Assembly: GCA_003564295.1 (NCBI GenBank)
Contig: PXFI01000355.1
Span: forward strand, 1-42,461
Direction: 5' to 3'
DNA: 42,461 nt
From: Gemmatimonadota bacterium
Lineage (GTDB): Bacteria; Gemmatimonadota; Gemmatimonadetes; Longimicrobiales; Gaopeijiaceae
Part shown: one piece after another, positions 32,549 to 40,333 of the stretch
Numbering within the stretch: the stretch's first letter is position 1
Layout: each line of letters starts with the position of its first letter
Position numbers and translations under genes: made by a program
Notes under the pieces: generated by a model
The model's database searches: none
Told to the model about the DNA's origin: nothing
The model's input: only the letters and a program-made list of their open reading frames with translations

Positions 32549-34600
32549 ATGAACACGCGTCGGTTCATTCTATCCGTCGTCGCCGTGCTGGCCGTCTGGG
32601 CTCTGGTCCTCTCCCAGCATGCCCAGGCCCAGGACGCCAGGGACCTTACGCCTCTGGACGTGGTCCTCATGAAGAGCGTGAACGGCGTATTCCCGAGCCC
32701 TGACGGCTCCCTCATCGCCTTCAGCCGCTCCGAGCCCCGACCCCCGGAGGACGGCCCGGGCGCAGGTTACTCGGGTCTGTACATTCTTGACGAGGTTGGA
32801 GACGAGCGCCCCCTGGCGGTGGGCAGGAGGAGCATCGGGGGGGTGGCCTGGGATCCCGACGGAACCCGTGTAACCTTCCTGGAGGCCAGGGAAGGGGACC
32901 CGGGACGCCAGCTCTATGCCCTTCCTCCGGTGGGTGGGGAGCCCCAGCGGCTCTTCCTGGCCCCCCGGGGGATCGGCCAGTATCGGTGGCGTCCCGGTGG
33001 GGGAGCGGTGGCCTTCACGGCTTCCTTCCCGCCGCCGGAGGCCCGGGCGGCGGCCAGGGAGGCCGGGTTCCGGCAGAGCGTGCTGTACGAGGACTGGAAC
33101 CCGGTGGGGATCTTCCTGTGGGACGCCGAGTCCGGGGCCATCCGTGAGTTCCAGCTTCCGGGCAGCGTCTTCGAGATGGAGTGGGCACCCGACGGACGCC
33201 GACTGGTCCTGACCATCGCTCCTCGTCCCCTGGTGGACGACTCCTACATGTTCAAGCGCCTCCACATCCTGGACGTGGCCACGGGGGAAGTCCGCAAGCT
33301 GGTTGACAACCCCGGCAAGCTTGGCCCGTTCGCCTTCTCTCCCGACGGGGGCTCCGTGGCCTATGTGAGCGGCGTGGACCGGCGGGATCCCCATGCCGGG
33401 ATGCTCTACCTGGCGGACGTGGCTACCGGCGCCGTGACGGAGCTGACGCCTCCGGGGTGGGAAGGGATGGTACACTCCCTGGCGTGGCTGGACTCCCAGC
33501 GGCTGCGCCTGATCATCAGCCGTGGGGTGGAGAGCCGGATCAGCGACTTCGACCTGGAAAGCCGCCGCTTCACCGACCTGCCCGGAGGAGACTTCGCCTT
33601 CCTCTCGGCCCGAACCGCCGGCGAAACGGTGACCGCCCTGGTCTCAGGACCCCAACATCCCGGCGAGGTCTACACTTATTCCGGGGACGGCTGGCTGCGC
33701 CGCACCGATACGAATCCCTGGCTTGGTGAGGTCTCCCTGACCCGCCAGGCCGTCCACACCTTCCAGGCCTCCGATGGGCTGGAGATCGAAGGGATCCTCC
33801 TCTATCCGGCGGACTTCCGGGAGGGGACCCGCTACCCCATGGTCATCGTGGTCCACGGGGGCCCGGAAGTCCATTTCAACAACAGCTGGCTCACCAGCTA
33901 CTCCAACTGGGGCCAGCTCCTTTCCCGAAGGGGGTACTTCGTCTGGTTCCCCAACTACCGGGCCAGCACCGGCCGGGGCGTGGCCTTTGCCAAGGCCAAC
34001 CACGGGGACATCATGGGAGGGGAGTTCCAGGACCACCTGGACGCCATCCATCACTTCGTGGAGTTGGGGTGGGTGGACCGCAGCCGGGTGGGGATCGGAG
34101 GGGGCTCCTACGGAGGATATGCCGCAGCATGGGGCGCTACCCGGCATACGGAGCACTTCGCTGCCTCCGTCTCCTTCGTTCCCATCACCCACGTGCCCAC
34201 CAAGTGGCTCACCTCCGACATCCCCTGGGAGTTCTACCTGGTCCACTACGAGGAGGTGTGGCCCCACGAGCAGTGGGACTACCTGGAGGAGCGGAGTCCC
34301 CTGACCTATGCCCACCAGAGCAGGACCCCCCTCCTCCTGGCCGGTGGCACCCTGGACACCCGGGTCCATGCCAGCCAGCCCCACATGCTGTTCCAGGCTG
34401 TGCTGGAGACCACCCAGACCCCGGTGAGGTTCGTCCAGTATCCTGGAGAGGGTCACGGGAATCGAACCAACGTCTACCAGTACGACTACCTGCTCAGGGC
34501 CCTGCGCTGGTTCGACACGTACCTGGCGCCGGGAGACCGGCGGGGTGATCCGCTTCTCCCCCTGGACCTGGACTATGGCGAGTGGCTCATGAGGAGGTGA
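32549..34600 (+). CDS. S9 family serine peptidase, secreted
   Basis: A 683-residue prolyl-oligopeptidase-family enzyme (dipeptidyl/acylaminoacyl peptidase type). A signal peptide (RRFILSVVAVLAVWALVLSQ, then AQAQD) directs it out of the cytoplasm. Residues about 40-420 form a WD40-like propeller (SPDGSLIAFSRSE, AWDPDGTRVTF, FSPDGGSVAYVSG). The alpha/beta hydrolase domain follows with YPMVIVVHGGP, nucleophile Ser520 in GGGSYGGY, Asp603 in GGTLDTRVH and His636 in GEGHGN, giving a complete triad. The ATG at 32549 follows AAGGAGGG. It likely digests peptides in the periplasm. It converges with panD 37 bases downstream. Confidence 0.93.
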   Translation: MNTRRFILSVVAVLAVWALVLSQHAQAQDARDLTPLDVVLMKSVNGVFPSPDGSLIAFSRSEPRPPEDGPGAGYSGLYILDEVGDERPLAVGRRSIGGVAWDPDGTRVTFLEAREGDPGRQLYALPPVGGEPQRLFLAPRGIGQYRWRPGGGAVAFTASFPPPEARAAAREAGFRQSVLYEDWNPVGIFLWDAESGAIREFQLPGSVFEMEWAPDGRRLVLTIAPRPLVDDSYMFKRLHILDVATGEVRKLVDNPGKLGPFAFSPDGGSVAYVSGVDRRDPHAGMLYLADVATGAVTELTPPGWEGMVHSLAWLDSQRLRLIISRGVESRISDFDLESRRFTDLPGGDFAFLSARTAGETVTALVSGPQHPGEVYTYSGDGWLRRTDTNPWLGEVSLTRQAVHTFQASDGLEIEGILLYPADFREGTRYPMVIVVHGGPEVHFNNSWLTSYSNWGQLLSRRGYFVWFPNYRASTGRGVAFAKANHGDIMGGEFQDHLDAIHHFVELGWVDRSRVGIGGGSYGGYAAAWGATRHTEHFAASVSFVPITHVPTKWLTSDIPWEFYLVHYEEVWPHEQWDYLEERSPLTYAHQSRTPLLLAGGTLDTRVHASQPHMLFQAVLETTQTPVRFVQYPGEGHGNRTNVYQYDYLLRALRWFDTYLAPGDRRGDPLLPLDLDYGEWLMRR

Positions 34601-34637
34601 CGCTGCGGGACGGATGTTGAGCGACAGAGGGGCGCCA

Positions 34638-34976
34638 CTAAAGATCCGGGTGCACGCTCACGACGCCGGGCTCATGGTGGGCGATCTCGTCTTCGTGGAG
34701 GATGGCGTAGGTCAGAACCATGATCCGGTCACCCACCTTCCCCAGGTGGGCTGCGGGTCCGTTCAGCTCCACCGCCCCGGAGCCCCGGGGGCCCCGGATG
34801 GCGTAGGTGATGAACCGCTCGGCGTTCTCCAGGTTCAGGACCTGCACCTCCTCGTTGGGTAGGATCCCGGCCTGGTCGAGCCAGTCCTCGTCCAGGGTGA
34901 GGCTGCCCTCGTACTCGAGATGGGTGGCGGTGATGCGGATATCACGGATCTTCGCATTCAGGAATGTTCGGAACAT
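34638..34976 (-). CDS. panD: Aspartate 1-decarboxylase proenzyme
   Basis: A 112-residue PanD homologue, which decarboxylates aspartate to beta-alanine for pantothenate and CoA. It starts MFRTFLNAKIRDIRITATHL. YEGSLTLD carries the Gly-Ser pair (about residues 23-24) at which the proenzyme cleaves itself to form the pyruvoyl group. RFITYAIRGPRGSG and ELNGPAAHLGKVGD match the conserved core. The frame is open 57 codons upstream, but the ATG at 34976 gives the family N-terminus. The C-terminus is slightly short compared with E. coli. No other pantothenate gene is adjacent. Confidence 0.93.
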   Translation of the reverse strand: MFRTFLNAKIRDIRITATHLEYEGSLTLDEDWLDQAGILPNEEVQVLNLENAERFITYAIRGPRGSGAVELNGPAAHLGKVGDRIMVLTYAILHEDEIAHHEPGVVSVHPDL

Positions 34977-35227
34977 CGAATCGTCCTGGATCGGGTTTCC
35001 GGCTGCCCAGGGCCACCCTGGACCTTCCCTGACGGACGTGGGTCTCCGTTGACCGGCACTCTCACACCCAGGCGCACCGCTGTCAAGTTCAACTGACGTC
35101 CTCCTCATGGCAGGCCGGCACATTGGACCGAAGGGGGAAAAGGGCATCTCGACGCCCGCCGGAGCCCCGTCAGATTGTGGAAAATCAGGCCCTCGGCGGG
35201 AAGGAAGACGCCCGAAATACCGAGATC

Positions 35228-35256
35228 TTGCGTCCCTCGGGAGCAGCTAGTACGAT
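35228..35256 (+). promoter_or_regulatory. Probable promoter of the dehydrogenase / decarboxylase gene group
   Basis: TTGCGT (35228-35233), exactly 17 nt, then TACGAT (35251-35256). The predicted start is near 35263, 54 bases before the ATG at 35317. Confidence 0.4.
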
Positions 35257-35316
35257 ACTGCCCGGCCAAGCCGGCTCCTGCGCCTTCGGCAACGGCGAAT
35301 CACCAGGGAGATAACC

Positions 35317-36291
35317 ATGTACAAGGTCGTATTCATCAATGGGCAGCGCGAGTGGGTGGCCCAGGTCGTCCAGGAAAGAGCCCCCTCGTCCGACTTCGAC
35401 GTCGCTTGGGCTCCCTACAAGGCGCCAGAAGCGGAGAAGCTTCCCTTGCTGCGGGAGGCCGACTTCCTGGTGCTTCATCCCGCCGAGATCTCCAGCGACC
35501 TCCTGCGAGCGACCGAAAAGCTCAAACTGCTCCAGCTCCTCACCGCCGGGTACGATAAGATCGACATTCGTCTGGCCGCCGAGCTCAACGTGCCGGTGGC
35601 CACCAACGGCGGTGCCAACGCCTGGGCGGTGGCCGAGCACGCGGTGGCTCTGCTGCTCTGTCTCTACAAGCGTCTGCACCACTGCGACCGTTCCGTCCGG
35701 GAAGGCCGCTGGCGTGAGCCGGTCACGGGATTCAACACCTTCGAGGTGTCCGGCAAGACCCTGGGCCTCATCGGCGCCGGCAACATCGGCCGCAAGTTGG
35801 CCCGCAGGCTGGCCGCCTTCGAGTGCGACGTCCTCTATAACGACATCGTTGCCGTCCCGGAGATCGAGACGGACCTGGGGGCACGGCGGGTCTCCCTGGA
35901 TGAGCTGTTTGCCAAAGCCGACATCATCAGCCTCCACGTCCCCGCCACGGAGGACACCTACAGGATGATCAACCGGGAAACTATTGCCAAGCTCAAGCCC
36001 GGTGCCGTCATCTTGAACACCAGTCGCGGCGCCGCCATCGACGAGGAGGCCCTGGTGGAGGCTCTGAAGGAGGGCCGGATTGCGGGAGCAGGTCTGGACG
36101 TCTTCGATCGTGAGCCCATCCCGGCCGATCACCCGTTCCTGGACCTCGAGAACGTCGTGCTTTCGCCCCATACCGGCGGCCACTCCTACGAAGGCTGGTT
36201 CCGCAGGGCGGATTTTGCGTGGAAGAACATCCAGCGTTTGGTAAACGGGGAGCCTCTTCTCTCCGTGGTCCCGGCGCCTACACCAGAGTGA
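35317..36291 (+). CDS. D-isomer specific 2-hydroxyacid dehydrogenase
   Basis: A 324-residue NAD-dependent oxidoreductase of the phosphoglycerate dehydrogenase-like superfamily. The Rossmann motif LGLIGAGNIGRKLARRL is near residues 150-166. The catalytic set is Arg in NTSRGAAIDEEALVEAL, Glu in LDVFDREPI, and His in LSPHTGGHS. The substrate is unclear; there is no ACT domain, which argues against a feedback-controlled serine-pathway enzyme. It leads a same-strand series with an OsmC-like protein and the carboxyltransferase, spaced by 40 and 7 bases. A 2-oxoacid/2-hydroxyacid linked to the decarboxylase is a reasonable but unproven idea. Confidence 0.9.
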   Translation: MYKVVFINGQREWVAQVVQERAPSSDFDVAWAPYKAPEAEKLPLLREADFLVLHPAEISSDLLRATEKLKLLQLLTAGYDKIDIRLAAELNVPVATNGGANAWAVAEHAVALLLCLYKRLHHCDRSVREGRWREPVTGFNTFEVSGKTLGLIGAGNIGRKLARRLAAFECDVLYNDIVAVPEIETDLGARRVSLDELFAKADIISLHVPATEDTYRMINRETIAKLKPGAVILNTSRGAAIDEEALVEALKEGRIAGAGLDVFDREPIPADHPFLDLENVVLSPHTGGHSYEGWFRRADFAWKNIQRLVNGEPLLSVVPAPTPE

Positions 36292-36331
36292 ATCCCAGAT
36301 TCCATACGTGTCATTCCAGGGAGGTGAGGCA

Positions 36332-36793
36332 ATGAAGATCAAGGTTCAGCAGAAAAGCGACTTCCACTTCATCGGAACGGGCGAGGATTTCACGGGCGAG
36401 TTGCCCATCGATGCCGCCGCCCACGTGGGTGGCAAGGGCCGGGGATTTCGTCCGCCGGGGCTGATGATGTACTCGGTGGCTGCCTGCATGGGTATCCATG
36501 CCTACGAGGCCCTCGTCCACGCCGGCAAGCAGGTGGACGACGTGGTGGTTACCACCGACGGCGAGCGGAATCCGGGCTATCCCAAGGTCTACACCCACAT
36601 CGTCCTCTCCTTCAGCATGAAGGGCAAGGATCTGACCGACGAGGACGTGCGCGACGCCATCAACGATGCCCTGACCCGGACCTGCAGCATCGCCGTCATG
36701 GTCAACAAGGCCAGTCCCATCACCTGTGAGTACGAGGTGGAGATCGAAGGGGGCGCTCCCCTGAAGGGTTCGTTCACCTCCGAGGCGGCGTGA
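36332..36793 (+). CDS. OsmC/Ohr family protein
   Basis: A 153-residue OsmC-like protein. PPGLMMYSVAACMGIHAYEAL carries the first conserved Cys, and RTCSIAVMVNKAS the second. Members with both Cys reduce organic hydroperoxides; others have unknown roles. The ATG at 36332 follows GGGAGGTGAGG, which decides it over the upstream codon at 36308. It is inserted between the hydroxyacid dehydrogenase and the carboxyltransferase, 7 bases before the latter, so it is almost certainly in their operon. Confidence 0.88.
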   Translation: MKIKVQQKSDFHFIGTGEDFTGELPIDAAAHVGGKGRGFRPPGLMMYSVAACMGIHAYEALVHAGKQVDDVVVTTDGERNPGYPKVYTHIVLSFSMKGKDLTDEDVRDAINDALTRTCSIAVMVNKASPITCEYEVEIEGGAPLKGSFTSEAA

Positions 36794-36800
36794 GGATGCC

Positions 36801-38213
36801 ATGACGCTCGACGAAACTCTCGAAGGGATCGCCCAGCACATCAGAACCCTTCTCGATCAGCCGGCCGCTTCCAAGCCGCTGAAGATCACGGACCTGACGC
36901 CCCGGGACGGGCAGCAGTGCAAGCTCGCCACCCGGGTGACCACCGACGATCTTCTGCCCCTCTGCGAAGCCCTGGACAAGTGCGGCTTCTATGCGGTGGA
37001 GGTCTGGGGCGGTGCCAGCTTCGACGTCTGCCTCCGCTACCTCAACGAGGACCCCTGGGAGCGGCTACGGCGCATCAAGGAAGTGATGCCCAACACCAAG
37101 CTCCAGATGCTGCTCCGGGGCCAGCACATCCTGGCCTACCGGCCCTACTCCGACGACATCGTCCGGAAGTTCTGCGAGCGTGCATGTGCCAACGGCATCG
37201 ATGTGTTCCGGATTTTCGAGGCGACCAACGACTTCCGCAACATCGTGACCGCCACCAACGCGGTTAAGGAGTTCGGAGGCGAGGCCCACGTGGAGGTGAA
37301 CTACACGGTTAGCCCCGTGCACACCCTCGAGAAGTGGATGGAGTATGCCGATCAGCTCGTGGACATCGGTGCGGACTGGCTCTCACTGAAGGACGCCACG
37401 GGAATCCTCATGCCCTTCGACTCCTACCGGATCATCCGGGGGATCAAGGAGCGTGCCGGCGACAAGCTTCCCGTGCTCCTGCACGACCACGATATGAGTG
37501 GGGCCTCGAGCATGTGCCACTGGATGGCCATTCTGGCCGGGGTGGACATGATCGACACGGTCCTCTCGCCCCTCTCCTTCGGCTCCTCCCACCCGGCCAC
37601 CGAGACCATGATCGCCGCCCTCCAGGGCTCACCCTTCGATACGGGGATAGCTCTCAAGGACCTGGAGGAGCCCACCCGCATCACCAAGGAGATCCGGGAC
37701 AAGTACCAGAAGTATCAGACCGGCTACACGGGCGTGAACACCGATGTTCTCACCCACAAGATCCCGGGTGGCATGATCTCCAACATGGTGGCCCAGCTCA
37801 AGGAAGCCGGCCGCATGGATCTCATGGACGCCGCGCTGAAGGAGTGCCCCAGTGTGGAGCGCGACCTCGGGTATCCGCCCCTGCTCACCCCCACCAGCCA
37901 GATCGTGGGTGTCCAGGCCGTCTTGAACGTCCTGACGGGCGAGCGCTACAAGCTCATTACCCGTGAGGTCAACGACTACGTGGCGGGCAAGTACGGGCGT
38001 CCTCCCGGATCGGTGAGCCGGGAGCTCGTGGCCAAGGTCACGGGCAGCGACACCCCGCCGGACTATGCGATCCGCGCCGGGGAACTGGCCGAGCCGGGCG
38101 ATTGGGAGAAGGCTCAGGAGGCCCTCGGCCCGCTGGCCAAGAGCGACGAGGACATTCTCCTGGGAATCCTCTACCCCATGCAGGCCAAGGACTTTCTGTC
38201 TGCGAGGGGTTAG
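36801..38213 (+). CDS. Biotin-dependent carboxyltransferase (oxaloacetate decarboxylase alpha / pyruvate carboxylase B type)
   Basis: A 470-residue carboxyltransferase subunit, without the C-terminal biotin carrier domain found in classical OadA. LTPRDGQQCKLATR occupies the position of the usual RDAHQSL motif. The metal His pair is in LLHDHDMSGASS, and the Lys that is normally carboxylated is in LSLKDATG. SPLSFGSSHPATET and the C-terminal LGILYPMQAKDFL match the PYC_OADA region. It would move a carboxyl group from a 2-oxoacid to biotin on the separate carrier encoded at 39855, for release of CO2 by the membrane beta subunit at 38503. Oxaloacetate is the default substrate, but the altered first motif leaves others open. 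Confidence 0.87.
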   Translation: MTLDETLEGIAQHIRTLLDQPAASKPLKITDLTPRDGQQCKLATRVTTDDLLPLCEALDKCGFYAVEVWGGASFDVCLRYLNEDPWERLRRIKEVMPNTKLQMLLRGQHILAYRPYSDDIVRKFCERACANGIDVFRIFEATNDFRNIVTATNAVKEFGGEAHVEVNYTVSPVHTLEKWMEYADQLVDIGADWLSLKDATGILMPFDSYRIIRGIKERAGDKLPVLLHDHDMSGASSMCHWMAILAGVDMIDTVLSPLSFGSSHPATETMIAALQGSPFDTGIALKDLEEPTRITKEIRDKYQKYQTGYTGVNTDVLTHKIPGGMISNMVAQLKEAGRMDLMDAALKECPSVERDLGYPPLLTPTSQIVGVQAVLNVLTGERYKLITREVNDYVAGKYGRPPGSVSRELVAKVTGSDTPPDYAIRAGELAEPGDWEKAQEALGPLAKSDEDILLGILYPMQAKDFLSARG

Positions 38214-38241
38214 TGTCTTGTCAAGCTTGAACCGGGGTGCC

Positions 38242-38296
38242 TGAGGCCGGACCCTCCTCCCAGGGCAGAGCTCCATGGGAGGGGGGTCCGGCCTCA
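38242..38296 (+). terminator. Long hairpin between carboxyltransferase and beta-subunit genes
   Basis: Bases 38242-38262 pair with 38276-38296 over 21 positions without a bulge (one G-U), leaving a 13-base loop. The arms start TGAGGCCGGACCC and end GGGTCCGGCCTCA. No T-run follows on either strand, so a classic intrinsic terminator is unlikely. RNA processing, mRNA stability or differential expression of the two halves of the operon are options. The rest of the 289-base gap (38214-38502) has no gene. Confidence 0.6.
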
Positions 38297-38502
38297 ACTC
38301 CGGAACAAGGTGACGTTGACCGAAAGGGAGCGGGGGATGTGGGAGGATGGTTCAACCCGCGGCAAGTACGGCCCTCGGGTGCGCCTGGTGCTCTGTGTGG
38401 CTCCTGGCTGGTGACCGCGCGGTTCTTCCCCTGGGAAGCAGCTTCATCCGACTCTAAATGAACGGCATGGTACAAGGGCTCTGCCCGAGGAGGTAAAGGA
38501 CG

Positions 38503-39645
38503 TTGGAACCGATCCTGGATATCTCCGCTGAGGTATGGGGGCAATCAGGGATAGTGGCCCTCACCTGGAAGCACCCGATCATGTGGGCGGTCGGGTTGCT
38601 TTTCATCTATCTGGCCATCGCCAAGAAGTACGAACCTCTCATTCTGCTGCCCATCGGCTTCGGGATCTTCCTGGTGAACTTTCCCGCGTCGCCGCTCATG
38701 GGCACGGGAGACGAGTACCCGGAGCTCCTGAGGTTCTTCTACCAGTTCGGTCTGGCATGGCAGATCCTGCCTCCCCTCATCTTCCTCGGCATCGGGGCCA
38801 TGACGGACTTTGGGCCGCTGCTGTCGAATCCCAAGACCTTGATCATCGGTGGTGGGGCCCAGCTGGGGATGCCCATCACGTTCATTGGTGCGATCATGAT
38901 CGGGATGACGCCTGCCGAGGCGGCTGCCATCGGGATCATCGGGGGGGCGGACGGTCCCACCACGATCTTCCTGGCCCAGCAAGTGGCTCCGCACATGCTG
39001 GGCGCGGCTGCCCTGGCCGCTTACTCCTATATGGCCATGGTGCCCATCATCCAGCCGCCCATCATGAAGTTGATGACGAGCCTGGACGAGCGCCGGATCG
39101 TCATGAAGCAGACCCGCCAGGTCACCCGCGTCGAGAGGATCGTCTTCCCGATCCTTCTGGCGGGGCTGATTTCGTTGCTCGTCCCCGCCGTCATGCCCCT
39201 CATGGCCATGTTCACCTTCGGGAACCTGATGCGGGAGAGCGGCGTGGTGGACCGACTCAGTGAGACGGCCGAGGGTGCCCTGGTCAACATCGTCACGATC
39301 TTCCTGGGCATCTCAGTGGGGGCGACCATGGCGGCCGAGCAGTTCCTGACGCCCATCCCTCTCTTCGTGCTGGCACTGGGGCTCGTAAGCTTCGCGATCT
39401 GCACCGCCGGGGGCATCCTGACGGTCAAAGTGATGAACCTGTTCCTCAAGCCCGAGAACAGGATCAATCCTCTCATCGGGTCCGCGGGGGTCTCGGCGGT
39501 CCCCATGGCGGCCCGCGTCTCCCAGGCGGTCGGCGCTGAGGCCAACCCCCAGAACTTCTTGATCATGCACGCCCTCGGCCCCAATCTGGCGGGCGTGGTC
39601 GCCACCGCTACGGCGGCAGGTCTCTTTCTCGCCCTGTTCGGGTAG
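38503..39645 (+). CDS. oadB: Sodium ion-translocating decarboxylase, beta subunit
   Basis: A 380-residue polytopic membrane protein of the OadB/MmdB/GcdB family, which couples decarboxylation of carboxybiotin to Na+ export. About nine hydrophobic segments are visible, starting IMWAVGLLFIYLAIA. The conserved Asp region IGIIGGADGPTTIF and the C-terminal GNPQNFLIMHALGPN-like segment (here ANPQNFLIMHALGPN) hold the Na+ and carboxybiotin residues. GISVGATMAAEQFL and GSAGVSAVPMAARV are further conserved blocks. The start is TTG (product MEPILDIS) after GAGGAGGT at about 10 bases; I see no better start. The 57-residue gamma-like gene follows after 18 bases. Confidence 0.92.
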   Translation: MEPILDISAEVWGQSGIVALTWKHPIMWAVGLLFIYLAIAKKYEPLILLPIGFGIFLVNFPASPLMGTGDEYPELLRFFYQFGLAWQILPPLIFLGIGAMTDFGPLLSNPKTLIIGGGAQLGMPITFIGAIMIGMTPAEAAAIGIIGGADGPTTIFLAQQVAPHMLGAAALAAYSYMAMVPIIQPPIMKLMTSLDERRIVMKQTRQVTRVERIVFPILLAGLISLLVPAVMPLMAMFTFGNLMRESGVVDRLSETAEGALVNIVTIFLGISVGATMAAEQFLTPIPLFVLALGLVSFAICTAGGILTVKVMNLFLKPENRINPLIGSAGVSAVPMAARVSQAVGAEANPQNFLIMHALGPNLAGVVATATAAGLFLALFG

Positions 39646-39663
39646 AGCGCGGAGAAGCGAACC

Positions 39664-39837
39664 ATGCTGGAAGAAATGAGCGTTCTGGACGCAACCCTCC
39701 TGATGGTCGTCCGCTTCATCGCCATACTCGTCGTCCTCACCACCTTGATGGTGTGTCTGTACCTTTTCGGGTTCCTGTACCGCCTGATCAGCGAAAGACG
39801 GCAAAGGGCCTCCGGGACCCAGGAACCCTCCGGCTAG
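39664..39837 (+). CDS. Short gamma-like subunit of the decarboxylase pump
   Basis: A 57-residue protein: MLEEMSVLDATLLMVVRFIA, a single hydrophobic helix rich in Val, Leu and Ile ending in LYLFGFLYRL, then a basic and polar tail (ISERRQRASGTQEPSG). It is placed exactly between the beta subunit (18 bases) and the biotin carrier (17 bases), where OadG/MmdD-type gamma subunits stand. Gamma subunits have one membrane helix and hold the complex together. The usual Pro/Ala linker and zinc-binding C-terminus are missing, so it is a minimal form. The assignment rests on position and topology. Confidence 0.7.
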   Translation: MLEEMSVLDATLLMVVRFIAILVVLTTLMVCLYLFGFLYRLISERRQRASGTQEPSG

Positions 39838-39854
39838 GAACAAGGAGAACATCG

Positions 39855-40076
39855 ATGGCAGAACAAGTGGTCAAGGCGCCCATGCGGGCACGAGTGATCA
39901 GATACCACGCCCAGGCAGGATCAAAGGTCGCAGAGAATCAGAAGGTCTGCGACATCGAGGCCCTGAAGATGGAGATCGCTGTCTACTCTCCCGTGGCCGG
40001 CACCATCAAAGAGATCCACACAGAGGCCGGCGCCCACGTGGATGCCGACGTCCCGCTCTTTACAGTCGAGACCTAA
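39855..40076 (+). CDS. Free-standing biotin carrier protein (biotin/lipoyl attachment domain)
   Basis: A 73-residue protein that is just one biotinyl domain. VVKAPMRARVIRYHAQAGSK, then VCDIEALKMEIAVYSPVAG with the modified Lys in EALKM in place of the common EAMKM, then a symmetric second half ending PLFTVET. It supplies the carrier domain that the carboxyltransferase at 36801 lacks. The ATG at 39855 is preceded by AAGGAG at about 8 bases; the longer upstream frame is a shadow of the gamma-like gene. Confidence 0.92.
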   Translation: MAEQVVKAPMRARVIRYHAQAGSKVAENQKVCDIEALKMEIAVYSPVAGTIKEIHTEAGAHVDADVPLFTVET

Positions 40077-40104
40077 CACCTCAGGCGGAAGTCGGCTCGG
40101 CCCC

Positions 40105-40126
40105 GGCGGGTCCTCCCGGACCCGCC
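40105..40126 (+). terminator. Possible terminator after the decarboxylase operon
   Basis: A perfect 9-bp stem GGCGGGTCC/GGACCCGCC with a TCCC loop, 29 bases after the biotin carrier stop. The tail CAGGTCCCCTTT has only a short T-run, so termination may be weak. The gap 40077-40333 otherwise holds only GC-rich spacer with small CCATGG palindromes near 40155. Confidence 0.45.
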
Positions 40127-40333
40127 CAGGTCCCCTTTGCCTGCCGGCCCGATCCATGGCGAGCCATGGCATGGGGGCGGGCGGCGTGGTACCCTGGCCC
40201 CCTACCTCGCCGGAGTACCCAACATCGTTTGCGATGTTCGGCGTTCAGGCCTCCCTCCTGGGGGTCGAAGCCCGGCATGGGCCCTCTCCCCCGTCGGATT
40301 CTCACCCGGCCAAAACCACAAGGGAATAGTTGT

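Noticed and set aside
38242-38296. Standard Rho-independent terminator
   Set aside because: The stem is strong, but no T-run follows on either strand. I list it as a hairpin of unknown role.
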